A DNA stretch of 64,000 nucleotides from an uncultured Flavobacteriaceae bacterium. GTDB taxonomy: Bacteria > Bacteroidota > Bacteroidia > Flavobacteriales > Flavobacteriaceae. The notes under the pieces were generated by a model. That model saw only the letters and a program-made list of their open reading frames with translations, searched no databases and was not told where the DNA came from. Every line of letters starts with the position of its first letter. Within the stretch, counting starts at the first letter, position 1. This document shows positions 53,666 to 62,093 of the stretch, piece after piece. The stretch covers positions 620,001-684,000 of the forward strand of contig CANLQD010000002.1 in NCBI GenBank assembly GCA_947493175.1, read 5' to 3'. A program made the translations under genes and the position numbers.

Positions 53666-54208
53666 TTATTTTCCTTTCCTTGCTTTGCTTAATTCTTCAG
53701 GCAAATCCATTTTTTCGGTCAACGAACCGATCTTCCTTAAATCGATATTTCCTGTTAGGGTAACTAAAATCGTTTCCAACTTTCGCCCGTTGATGTCCAA
53801 ATCAGTATTCTTGATTCCTGACACGAACATAAGCAATTCAGTTACATGATTATCATCTTTTCCTTCCTTTACATAGAATTTCACATTCACATCGCCATCT
53901 TTGACCCGCATCAATTCTTCTAACCTTGATGACTTCAAATACTTTTTTACTGTAGATCTCATATCAGCGGAAACGTCTTTGTCCTCAGTAACGAAAACCT
54001 TGATTCCGTTTAGGCCTTTTGCCATTTCCACAAAATCCTTGGCATCCTGATCCCCTTCGATATCCACAGAACTAAGCATATTAATAAGTCCTTTGTTAAT
54101 CGTAACGGCCGCAACATGGTCCATGTCCTCGAATTTATCGAACATAGATTGTGAGGTACCCCATAAGGGAATAAGAGCGATTAAAAATAATGCAATACAT
54201 TTTTTCAT
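53666..54208 (-). CDS. DUF4252 exported protein (second copy)
   Basis: 180 residues from ATG 54208; the upstream extension of the frame has no signal peptide and is rejected. Signal peptide at about 1-19 (ending GTSQS). Core blocks FDKFEDMDHVAAVTI, SRLEELMRVKDGDVNVKFYV (about 98-117) and LDINGRKLETILVTLTGNID closely match the paralogue at 54354-54911, showing recent duplication. Probably periplasmic. Function unknown. Confidence 0.83.
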   Translation of the reverse strand: MKKCIALFLIALIPLWGTSQSMFDKFEDMDHVAAVTINKGLINMLSSVDIEGDQDAKDFVEMAKGLNGIKVFVTEDKDVSADMRSTVKKYLKSSRLEELMRVKDGDVNVKFYVKEGKDDNHVTELLMFVSGIKNTDLDINGRKLETILVTLTGNIDLRKIGSLTEKMDLPEELSKARKGK

Positions 54209-54353
54209 GACTGTTGTTTTTGTATTGAACGAAAACCCATTGGACTCCCGAAACAATGATTGATGATTAAAATTATAATTGATGAATATTGATGATGATA
54301 CTTAGAGGTCGTAGAACAGGTTTTCCATTAAAGGTCCTGCTACGACCGGTCTT

Positions 54354-54911
54354 CTATTTTTCTCCTTTATCACCCGCTTTTTCAAGTTGATCTCCCCCTG
54401 GCAGATCCATTTTTTGGGTTAATTTGGAAATACTTCTAAGGTCTATGTCACCGGTAAGGGATAATAGAACCGTTTCAAGTTTTCTCCCGTTTACTTCGAT
54501 GTTCTGGTCTTTCATACCAGTCACAAACATCAACAGTTCTTTTACATGATCGTCATCTTTTCCTTCCTTCACATAGAACTTTACATTAGAATCCCCATCG
54601 CGCACCCGCATCAACTCTTCGAAAGTTGAACTCTTTAAACGGGTGTTCACCCAACTCCCTACGTCTTTTGAAATGGTCGCGTCTTCCGTTGTTATTACTT
54701 TAAAGCTAGTGATAGAGTTTACTAGCTGAAAGAATTCCTTCGCTTCGGGGTCATCGGAGCTAACGCTCATTTTACCTAGCATTTGGAACATCTTAGGTTG
54801 CATCGCCACAAAAGTGACTTTGTCGTTATCTTCGTATTTATCGAAAATATCTTGACCATAAGAAAGTATTGGGGAAACGGCCAAAATAAGAATGATTACT
54901 ATTTTTTTCAT
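54354..54911 (-). CDS. DUF4252 exported protein (first copy)
   Basis: 185 residues with a signal peptide (about 1-19, ending SYGQD). Blocks FDKYEDNDKVTFVAM, STFEELMRVRDGDSNVKFYV (about 98-117) and RKLETVLLSLTGDIDLRSIS align with the next gene along nearly the full length. It lies 6 bases after the anti-sigma-like gene, so it belongs to the sigma factor operon. Function unknown; co-expression with an ECF sigma factor suggests an envelope response. Confidence 0.83.
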   Translation of the reverse strand: MKKIVIILILAVSPILSYGQDIFDKYEDNDKVTFVAMQPKMFQMLGKMSVSSDDPEAKEFFQLVNSITSFKVITTEDATISKDVGSWVNTRLKSSTFEELMRVRDGDSNVKFYVKEGKDDDHVKELLMFVTGMKDQNIEVNGRKLETVLLSLTGDIDLRSISKLTQKMDLPGGDQLEKAGDKGEK

Positions 54912-54917
54912 GACTTT

Positions 54918-55358
54918 TTATTCTTTGATTAAAAATTTATTTGTGGTTTTTTGGAACTCTTCCAAGTGGTACAGTTGTTCGGTACCTTTTTGGAAATTCA
55001 TTCCGAGCATGGCCAAGGCTTCTTTGGCAGATTCAATTTCCGCCTCTGTATATTGGCCTTCCCAAGGATCGCTGGAATCGACCATAGGCGGTCTGTTTAT
55101 ATAAAGCCCTACCAAAAGAACTGCCACTGCTGCTACGGAAGCCCACTTGAAATAGTTTCTTTTAGGTTTTAGTGGGACCTGTTTGGTAAACCGTTCTTTT
55201 TTTGCATTGGAAAAATATTGAAACATGGGGGCATATTGCTCCAGATGTGTTGCGACACTTTCTTGTGAGAAATACGTTCGTAAGGTTTCTTCCTCGGCGA
55301 CCGTTGCGGTCGCCTCAAAATACTTTTCCAATAATTTTTCGATTTTATCCGATTCCAT
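54918..55358 (-). CDS. Probable anti-sigma factor (single-pass membrane protein)
   Basis: 146 residues. The N-terminal half is cytoplasmic in character and has KLLEKYFEATATVAEEETLR (about 8-27), like the helical part of anti-sigma domains, but without the His-x3-Cys-x2-Cys zinc motif. One membrane helix (about 74-90, WASVAAVAVLLVGLYI) follows, then an acidic exterior part of about 55 residues. It overlaps the sigma factor gene by 14 bases. Topology and position argue for an anti-sigma role; sequence evidence alone is weak. Confidence 0.7.
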   Translation of the reverse strand: MESDKIEKLLEKYFEATATVAEEETLRTYFSQESVATHLEQYAPMFQYFSNAKKERFTKQVPLKPKRNYFKWASVAAVAVLLVGLYINRPPMVDSSDPWEGQYTEAEIESAKEALAMLGMNFQKGTEQLYHLEEFQKTTNKFLIKE

Positions 55359-55854
55359 ATCGATGTTTTTGTACTAATTTTTCTCTAACTGTTTTTCTTG
55401 CCCTCGATAGGGCTACACGAACCGCCGTAGGTTGCATGTCAAGCATTTGTGCGATTTCATCATAATCGTATTCTTCTACATCTCGCAACTGTAATACCAA
55501 TTTTTGCTGCTCTGGCAACTCCTCCATGATCTTTTGAACCCAGTCAACACTATCTTTGGCTTCCAATTGCTTCTGAAGCCCTGAGTTATCCTCGGCATAG
55601 TTACTGTGTACCAACTTTAAATTACCGGCTTGTTTGGACTTCAATCGGTCTAAACAAAAATTCTTTGTCATGGTCATGGCGAACGCCTCTACATTGTTAT
55701 AAGACTCCATTAACTTTTTCTTCGACCACAACTTCAGCAGTATTTCCTGAGTGGCATCCTCTGCCTCTTCTGTTGAGACCAGCAGCCGTTTCGCCAATCG
55801 GTACAACTTGTCCTTGAACGGCATTACCACATTTAAAAATTCAGACTGTTGCAT
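55345..55854 (-). CDS. ECF-type RNA polymerase sigma factor
   Basis: 169 residues with the two ECF domains. Region 2 is at about 10-80, with AEDATQEILLKLW (about 35-47) and VEAFAMTMTKNFCLDRLKSK. Region 4 is at about 115-160, with LPEQQKLVLQLRDVEEYDYDEIA in parts and the recognition helix MQPTAVRVALSRARKTVREK (about 139-158). It directs RNA polymerase to its own promoter class and presumably its own operon. It heads the cluster with a membrane anti-sigma-like protein and DUF4252 genes. Confidence 0.93.
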   Translation of the reverse strand: MQQSEFLNVVMPFKDKLYRLAKRLLVSTEEAEDATQEILLKLWSKKKLMESYNNVEAFAMTMTKNFCLDRLKSKQAGNLKLVHSNYAEDNSGLQKQLEAKDSVDWVQKIMEELPEQQKLVLQLRDVEEYDYDEIAQMLDMQPTAVRVALSRARKTVREKLVQKHRYGIG

Positions 55855-56155
55855 TTTGGTTGGGTTGTTTGAAAACCAGTTTTAAGTGGTTTACATAAGC
55901 AAGACGACGTACATCGATTTTTGTTACAAAAAATTTTTTATTCCTGTTGAAGTAAGTAATTTAGGCCTTTTACCACTAAAACCTCAACCCTAAATGACTT
56001 AAAAATCAATTGCCCAATACAAATCCTTTAAAATGGTAGGGTTTTTGACCAATAGGTTGTTATCCAAAGAAGGTCCTGTAGTCCAGATGATTCAAAATCA
56101 CGTATGTAGAGCTATAGTGGACTCTCGACATGAACAAAAAATTAAATTGTATTAA
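55855..56155. other. Divergent region between the sigma factor operon and the S41 peptidase
   Basis: These 301 bases hold no convincing gene and no exact TAnnTTTG element on either strand. A dedicated ECF promoter would be expected before 55854, but its consensus cannot be read from one example. A 9-codon frame at 56130-56159 overlaps the peptidase start and is probably chance. Confidence 0.4.
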
Positions 56156-57652
56156 ATGAAAAAGTACGTAGCGTTTCTCCTGGCAGCAGGATTTTTATTA
56201 ACAAGTTGTAGCAATGATGATGACAACGGTTTAGACCCTAGCGGCCCAGATCCAGATCCGGATGGCACGGTCGATGTAACTGCCCAAGATTTTATTTGGA
56301 AAGCGACCAACTTATGGTATTTCTGGCAACAAGATGTTCCGAATTTGGCAGATGATCGATTCACCACCTCTGAAGATTATACGGCATTCTTGGCATCGGA
56401 AAGTGATCCGGGGGCTTTTTTCGACAATCAGCTGCGATTTGGCGAAGATCGTTTTACTTTTTATGCCAGCAATTACAAAGAATTGACACAAAGTTTATCG
56501 GGAATCTCAAGTAGTAACGGACTCGAATTTGGTTTGGTTCGTTTTAGTGGAAGTAATGATCTTTTTGGGTATGTACAATATGTTGAGCCCAACTCAGATG
56601 CAGCTACGAAGGAAATAGAGCGTGGTGACCTTTTTACAGGAGTAGACGGACAAACGTTGACCATTGATAATTACATTGATCTATTGTTCGGCGAAAACGC
56701 GACCTATACCCTAAATTTGGCTGAGATAACCGACAGCACGGTATCTCCTACCGGGGAAGAAGTAACGTTGACCAAACAAGCAGGCTTTCAATCACAGCCC
56801 ATTCTATTGGAAAAAATCATTGAACAAAATGGTCGTAAAATCGGCTATTTGGTGTACAACCAATTCTTAGATGAATTCGATGATGACTTAAATGCGGTCT
56901 TTGGTCGTTTTAAAAGCGAGGGGGTAACCGACCTTGTTCTTGACTTGCGCTACAATCCCGGTGGAAGCGTACTTACTTCCCAACGCCTTTCAAGTATGGT
57001 TTACGATGCGGATCCCGAAAAGGTATTTTCTAGCTCTATTTATAACGACAAGTACAATGCATTTCTTGCTTCTGAAAATGTAGATGTGAACCGTTATTTT
57101 CAAAATACCGTTAACAATCAACCATTGAACTCATTGAATCTTGGTCAAGTCTATGTCATTGCCTTGCGAAGCTCCGCTTCTGCCAGCGAATTGGTCATCA
57201 ATAGTTTGGCCCCATATATGGATGTAATTCACGTAGGTGATACTACCAGGGGAAAAAACGAGTTTTCTACGACTATGGTCGACGATCCAGAAAGTAATTT
57301 TGGGCCATATATTTATAATCCGGAACGCGAAAACCAAATTAATCCCGACAATCAGTGGGCGATTCAGCCATTAATCGGTAGAAGTGCCAACGCTGACGGA
57401 TTTTTTGATTACACCAATGGTTTGATTCCCGATGTCGTCATAGAGGAAGAGCTAGATGACCTAGGCATTTTGGGCGACGAGAATGAACCGCTCTTAAAGG
57501 CAGCACTAGACGCTATTAATGGCGTTTCTGCAAAGGCTAGCTACGAGAACGACATGCCTATTAATGATTTTAGTACTTCTAAACTTAATGCTCCTTTGAA
57601 AGATAACATGTTTATCACCACGTTACCAAAAGCAATGATGGGCAACGAATAG
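56156..57652 (+). CDS. S41-family C-terminal processing peptidase-like lipoprotein
   Basis: 498 residues with a lipoprotein signal (lipobox LLTSC, Cys at about 19) followed by an acidic Asp/Pro-rich linker (about 22-40). A helical N-domain and a PDZ-like segment (about 120-185) precede the protease domain. Catalytic Ser is in LRSSASASEL (about 338) and the Lys in TTRGKNEF (about 365), the Ser-Lys dyad of S41 peptidases. DLRYNPGGSV (about 262-271) is also typical. It likely faces the periplasm or surface and cleaves unknown proteins. Single gene with a strong terminator. Confidence 0.93.
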   Translation: MKKYVAFLLAAGFLLTSCSNDDDNGLDPSGPDPDPDGTVDVTAQDFIWKATNLWYFWQQDVPNLADDRFTTSEDYTAFLASESDPGAFFDNQLRFGEDRFTFYASNYKELTQSLSGISSSNGLEFGLVRFSGSNDLFGYVQYVEPNSDAATKEIERGDLFTGVDGQTLTIDNYIDLLFGENATYTLNLAEITDSTVSPTGEEVTLTKQAGFQSQPILLEKIIEQNGRKIGYLVYNQFLDEFDDDLNAVFGRFKSEGVTDLVLDLRYNPGGSVLTSQRLSSMVYDADPEKVFSSSIYNDKYNAFLASENVDVNRYFQNTVNNQPLNSLNLGQVYVIALRSSASASELVINSLAPYMDVIHVGDTTRGKNEFSTTMVDDPESNFGPYIYNPERENQINPDNQWAIQPLIGRSANADGFFDYTNGLIPDVVIEEELDDLGILGDENEPLLKAALDAINGVSAKASYENDMPINDFSTSKLNAPLKDNMFITTLPKAMMGNE

Positions 57653-57672
57653 GTTTTACGCCTAAAAAAATG

Positions 57673-57718
57673 CAAAAGGCTGAATCCACCTTTGTAAAGG
57701 TGGATTCAGCCTTTTTGT
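57673..57718 (+). terminator. Long-stem terminator after the S41 peptidase gene
   Basis: AAAAGGCTGAATCCACCTT pairs with its complement across a TGTA loop, followed by a T-run. Confidence 0.95.
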
Positions 57719-57873
57719 TGAAATCGGAGCTTGTTCACTTAATAATGTCTTTAAAGCTTCAAGAGCCTACTATTCAATTTAACGGTGAATACAAGAAACA
57801 GTGATAGTATAATGTCGCTCAATTGATATTATATAAGTACTCTAAAGACATGTCATTGCGAGATATAAAGTTT

Positions 57874-58818
57874 CTATACTTTCGATAAGGATGAATTTAC
57901 AGAAAAGCGATGTACTCTTGACCGCAATCGCTTAGGCAACTTCATGATGCTCGAATGAAAAAGGGCTGCCAATACTTCAATACCATCTACCAATGTGCTA
58001 GCCGAAGATTGGGTAAACAGGTCAAAATCAACAATAAAAACGGTATTGAACCGAACGGCGGAAAGCTGTCCCCAATCTTCTTTGGTTGTCAATTGATACA
58101 TCTCTTCCAAGGATCGATCAATGCTAAAACCGCATGGGGCGATTATCAAAACTTCAGGGTCATATGCAACTACCTTTTCCCACGATAGTACTGAGCTATC
58201 TCCTGCAGGGTTTGACAACATATCCATTCCGCCAGCAATTGCTATCTGATTTGGAATCCAGTGTCCACAATTGAATAGTGGAGAAATCCACTCTAGCAAC
58301 GATACACGTCTTGTGGATGCTTTTTTACGCTGTAACAAACTACTTACTCTTGCCATACGGGTACTCAGCATAGTAATATATACATGCCCTACTTCTTCTT
58401 TTCCCATGGCTTTCGCTATGGTAAGCGCATTTTCAAAAACATCTTCCAAGGTATTGGGAGTAATCGATATCAATTGGGGCTTTTTTTCAAGCTGGGATAC
58501 AGCGGCCGCCGCACAAGCAGTATCTATTTGACATACATCACATACATCTTGTGTAAATATGATATCAGGGGCTATTTCCCGTAAAAGAGGCTCCTCTACA
58601 TAGTAAAGGCTTTTTCCCGAACGTTTGCTTTCAGAGAAAATAGCATTGATCTCAAGGCTACTATAGTTTTTCTCTTCCAGAATACAACGTACGACTACTT
58701 TTTTTTCTTTGAGGGCCAGCTCAGGGCATTCAAAGGTAATCCCTTCTAGATGGGCCTGTAACCCCATGTCATAGATCATTTGGGTCACTGCCGGCATAAA
58801 AGAACAAACCTTGATCAT
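57874..58818 (-). CDS. BtuF-like cobalamin/solute-binding protein without a signal peptide
   Basis: 314 residues of the periplasmic-binding-protein class III type used for B12 and siderophores. SFMPAVTQMIYDMGLQAHLEGIT (N-terminal block, about 6-28, in part) is the usual S-x-x-P-x-x-T pattern, and DIIFTQDVCDVC (about 90-101) plus ADPEVLIIAPCGF-like (DPEVLIIAPCGF, about 220) follow. There is no signal peptide or lipobox: the fold begins at residue 3. Thus it is either cytoplasmic or its start is elsewhere; no better upstream start is evident. It shares strand and locus with the BtuB genes, 55 bases downstream of the propeller gene. Confidence 0.83.
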   Translation of the reverse strand: MIKVCSFMPAVTQMIYDMGLQAHLEGITFECPELALKEKKVVVRCILEEKNYSSLEINAIFSESKRSGKSLYYVEEPLLREIAPDIIFTQDVCDVCQIDTACAAAAVSQLEKKPQLISITPNTLEDVFENALTIAKAMGKEEVGHVYITMLSTRMARVSSLLQRKKASTRRVSLLEWISPLFNCGHWIPNQIAIAGGMDMLSNPAGDSSVLSWEKVVAYDPEVLIIAPCGFSIDRSLEEMYQLTTKEDWGQLSAVRFNTVFIVDFDLFTQSSASTLVDGIEVLAALFHSSIMKLPKRLRSRVHRFSVNSSLSKV

Positions 58819-58873
58819 AAGAATCAGTACTTACTTGAACATATTTTAAATGTTGATAACATACTATTCCTAA

Positions 58874-59935
58874 CTATTCATTAAAGTAAATACCCCCGGG
58901 TATAATACCTACTTCCAAAGACTGTAGTTCGGTTTTTGTACTTAATGAAAATACATTCAGATCACCATTACTAGCAAAATCTTTTGCATCGGTGGTATAT
59001 AATACACCATCTTTAGTCGTCATCTCATAAACACTCAAACCCGAAAAATCGCTCTCCGAAGGCAACTCTGAAGCGGTAACATCCAATCCAAAGATAGCAC
59101 CGTCCAGACTATAGTAAAGTGTAGTGCCATCAAGGCTCAAGAAATTGGGATGCTCGGTCAGTTCAAAATCAAACCTAGTGGTTACCGAATTGGTTTCCAG
59201 ATCTACTTTTTGTAAGGTTCCTGCCGTTTCCTCTCCTGAGAAAGCAGGTCTACCAGCAGAAAGTACCCAAAGGTCACCAGCAGCATCGAACTGCATTGAA
59301 TTGGGAACCAAACCAACCTCTATGGTATCCGAGACGGTATCGGTATCGGCATCGATTACCGAGATCTTGTTGTTGTACCCAAAAGCTCCTTGATGTGCCA
59401 CGTAAACCGTACTTCCCTGAGCTAGGATATCCTCTGGACCAAAATCTACAAAAATAGTTGCATCGATACTATTGATCTCCAAGTTGATCACTGCTACAAA
59501 ATCATCGGAATCATCTCCCGAATCGCCCCAATTGGTAACATATCCCTTACCGTTCGCTTCTACAAAATAGCGAGGGTTGCTCAGACCGCTTTCTATCGTG
59601 GCCAATTCTTCGAAGGTGTTTCTATTTACCACGGTAATCTTATTGGAAACATTGGCGATGATATATGCCCTATTCCCCACAAATGCCATTGATTGCACAA
59701 TGTTTCCCAAATCTGCATTGTTCACTTTATTGTAGATACTATTTTCAGATGAAGAAAAATCCTCTGATACAAAAGAAACCGTTCCGGTTCCATTATTAAA
59801 AGGGCCTTCATTGGTAACGAATATTCCATTCTCATAATCCCCCGATGGTAAGAGTACCTCAACATTATCATCACTTTCACAAGCTATGAAAAAAAATCCC
59901 GTAGCCATGGCCACTATTACATTCTTAATGTTCAT
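58874..59935 (-). CDS. btuG: BtuG-like beta-propeller surface lipoprotein (DUF5074/YncE type)
   Basis: 353 residues with a lipoprotein signal (lipobox FFIAC, Cys at about 19) and a series of about 40-residue propeller blades with the YncE pattern (IYVANxGSxTVSVID-like), for example NKISVIDADTDTVSDTIEVG and NKITVVNRNTFEELATIESG. In Bacteroides, BtuG is a seven-bladed propeller lipoprotein that captures cobalamin for BtuB; this gene lies 3 bases after btuB under a cobalamin riboswitch, so the same role is a strong inference. It would sit on the cell surface over the receptor. Confidence 0.85.
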   Translation of the reverse strand: MNIKNVIVAMATGFFFIACESDDNVEVLLPSGDYENGIFVTNEGPFNNGTGTVSFVSEDFSSSENSIYNKVNNADLGNIVQSMAFVGNRAYIIANVSNKITVVNRNTFEELATIESGLSNPRYFVEANGKGYVTNWGDSGDDSDDFVAVINLEINSIDATIFVDFGPEDILAQGSTVYVAHQGAFGYNNKISVIDADTDTVSDTIEVGLVPNSMQFDAAGDLWVLSAGRPAFSGEETAGTLQKVDLETNSVTTRFDFELTEHPNFLSLDGTTLYYSLDGAIFGLDVTASELPSESDFSGLSVYEMTTKDGVLYTTDAKDFASNGDLNVFSLSTKTELQSLEVGIIPGGIYFNE

Positions 59936-59938
59936 TTA

Positions 59939-61777
59939 TTAAAATTTAAAGTTAAGTTGAAAGTTTACGTGCCTATTGGGCATGGGTCTAAATGCTATAG
60001 TCTGGTAATTCGTATTTCCTAAATTACGTACGTTCACCGCGGCGGTCGTATCCATTCCGAAGAACTTTGGAAATAGGTACTCAAGTCCGAAGTTGGCAAC
60101 AAAGTAACCTGGTAGGTCCTGGGTATTATCTGTTGTAGTGTAGAGCTCCCCATTATAAAGAGATTGCACATAGGCCCGCCAATTACCCCTAGCGTAAGCA
60201 ATGTTGGCACGCATGGTATGGAACGGTACGTACAACAGCTGCTTACTCGTCTCTACATCGGTAGACTTCGTATAGCTATAGACCGCATTCAATGAAATAT
60301 GATGTGGTCCTATCTCCTTTTTCCATCGGGCATCTGCCTCAAATCCTAGTTGCATGGCATCCTTTACGTTTATTGGAGACCAAACTCCTGTGATATCAGG
60401 CCGCCATTGAATCAAATCACTAGAGGCGATGTAGTACCCATTTAGTTGTACTTGAACGTTTTTAAAGGAGAATCGCTGGCCGATTTCCCCCTGTAAAGCA
60501 GTCTCTGGTTGCAAACTATTGTTTCCTGCGGCTCCTGCACCTTCCCAATACAAATCGTTAAAAGTGGGGGCCCTAAAGTTCTTAGATCCAAGAACACTTA
60601 TCGTATGGAAGTCCGTAACGTTATATTCGCCGTTTACCGAAAAAACAAAGGGACTCTCATAACTACTGATCCAGTCTTTTCTGATGTTAGCACCATACCG
60701 TATTTGTTCAGAGGGGGCATGGGAGATTAAAAGTATTCCCGTAAAGAGCTGTCGATTTTCGGAGAGAATAGAAGAACCATCGGCATCAATATTCTGAAAC
60801 TCCGTAATTCCATTGATCAAAAAATTCTTAAACTGGTATTTGTAATCATAATTAAGGAAAAGCGTGCCCGATGTGCCGAAGCTAAATTCATCTGCTGACA
60901 GATTGGGATAATAGCGATAGCGTTCGTACAAGTAAGCTGCCTTCACACGTTGTACCCTTTTGCCTTTAAAATTGGCCCATTCGATCAAAGAACGGGAATT
61001 TGCATCTCGATAATTATCGTTCGAAGGGGCCGTTAAGGTGCCCGAGAAATTACGATCACCAAAAAACGTTTGATTATAGACCTTGATAATATTCGACTTA
61101 CCCAATACGAGGCCATAGGACACATCCAAACCTAAATTTTCAAAAGCCCCGTTCTCATTTCTCCTATCGGTACCTAAATATTTAAAATCGTTCTCCGAAG
61201 CGTAGTACCCCACTCCTATTTTAAGGGCATTTTGTTTTTTGCCGATTGCACCGGTATAAAACAAGGAACGTGAATCGAACGCCCCATAACCCAAGCTTAA
61301 CTCGTGCGTTGTATGTTCATTAAATTCAAGAATGGTATTCAAATGTATGCTACCCCCAATGGCCCCCGTTCCATATTGGGTGCTTCCACCACCACTTCGA
61401 ATGGTGACCTCGTTTGAGGTTTGCGATAACAGGGTATTAAAATCGGTCTGCCCACTCATTGGGGAGTTGATATTGATACCATTCCAGACAACGGCAGTCT
61501 GCGAAGCACTGGTACCGCGAAAAGAAACGGTAGAAGTCATACCATAGCCATATTCCTTGAAAAAAAGTGGAGCATTGTATCGTAAGTTATCGGTGAGCGT
61601 ACCTTGATTTCTTCGTGCAACAGAATCGTTCAAAACAGTGGTTTTCACACCATCAGAAAACTGACGCAATTTCACATCTGTCAAAACCACTTCTTCCAAC
61701 ACAATGGTAGAATCACTTTGAGCCATAAGAAATGGCGTGCCAACTAGCAGTACCCAAATGGAGAGTATTATTTTCAT
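59939..61777 (-). CDS. btuB: TonB-dependent vitamin B12 receptor (BtuB-like)
   Basis: 612 residues, close to E. coli BtuB. Signal peptide (about 1-19), a short plug with TVSFRGTSASQTAVVWNGI (about 82-100) and GSTQYGTGAIGGSI (about 134-147), then a 22-strand barrel ending NFQLNFKF. It imports cobalamin across the outer membrane. Identification rests on size, the absence of a CarboxypepD_reg domain, the cobalamin riboswitch 8 bases upstream of its start and the adjoining BtuF, BtuC and BtuG-like genes. Confidence 0.92.
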   Translation of the reverse strand: MKIILSIWVLLVGTPFLMAQSDSTIVLEEVVLTDVKLRQFSDGVKTTVLNDSVARRNQGTLTDNLRYNAPLFFKEYGYGMTSTVSFRGTSASQTAVVWNGININSPMSGQTDFNTLLSQTSNEVTIRSGGGSTQYGTGAIGGSIHLNTILEFNEHTTHELSLGYGAFDSRSLFYTGAIGKKQNALKIGVGYYASENDFKYLGTDRRNENGAFENLGLDVSYGLVLGKSNIIKVYNQTFFGDRNFSGTLTAPSNDNYRDANSRSLIEWANFKGKRVQRVKAAYLYERYRYYPNLSADEFSFGTSGTLFLNYDYKYQFKNFLINGITEFQNIDADGSSILSENRQLFTGILLISHAPSEQIRYGANIRKDWISSYESPFVFSVNGEYNVTDFHTISVLGSKNFRAPTFNDLYWEGAGAAGNNSLQPETALQGEIGQRFSFKNVQVQLNGYYIASSDLIQWRPDITGVWSPINVKDAMQLGFEADARWKKEIGPHHISLNAVYSYTKSTDVETSKQLLYVPFHTMRANIAYARGNWRAYVQSLYNGELYTTTDNTQDLPGYFVANFGLEYLFPKFFGMDTTAAVNVRNLGNTNYQTIAFRPMPNRHVNFQLNFKF

Positions 61778-61784
61778 ACACCTT

Positions 61785-62010
61785 AGACCTTTTACCCGAA
61801 GGTCTACCGATTTTAGTTATGAATCTGGCAGGTCTCCTGACTCGCGTCTTGTTACGTACCTTCCCATCTATTGAAAAAGACAGTGGTTCTGTAGCTGGTA
61901 ACAAGCATTCGACCAAAGTCGAACTAAGCTTACAGTTGCGGGAACAGCTTCGGATTTGCACCGAATTCCCTTTTAATTCCATCACAAAAAACAGATGGAA
62001 ACCAACATTC
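61785..62010 (-). promoter_or_regulatory. Cobalamin riboswitch
   Basis: On the minus strand the conserved core is complete: AAAAGGGAA, then GGTGCAAATCC (61962-61952), CTGTTCCCGCAACTGTAA, ACCACTG, and the 3' closing GTCAGGAGACCTGCC (61841-61827). A hairpin AGACCT / AGGTCT (61805-61785) sits 8 bases before the btuB ATG; its loop GGTAA (61796-61792) is complementary to TTACC in the aptamer (61901-61897), the expected kissing-loop contact. No T-run follows, so control is probably translational. A near-consensus -7 TACTTTCG (62023-62016) gives a start near 62010. Confidence 0.93.
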
Positions 62011-62064
62011 AGGTACGAAAGTAAACATTTTGTTTAATCTTTCGAACCTAAGATGAAATAATAC

Positions 62065-62072
62065 TACTTTTG
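62065..62072 (+). promoter_or_regulatory. -7 element (TACTTTTG) of the btuF-btuC unit
   Basis: Exact TAnnTTTG, 22 bases before the TTG start of btuF. It predicts a short leader with no room for a second riboswitch on this strand. Confidence 0.5.
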
Positions 62073-62093
62073 ATATGTTTTAAATAGAATGGC

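Noticed and set aside
53666..54911. DUF4252 duplicates as a possible assembly artefact
   Set aside because: The copies differ throughout at protein and DNA level and have distinct signal peptides, so they are real paralogues.
56130..56159. 9-codon frame overlapping the S41 peptidase start
   Set aside because: Too short to distinguish from chance in AT-rich DNA and no attenuator structure follows.
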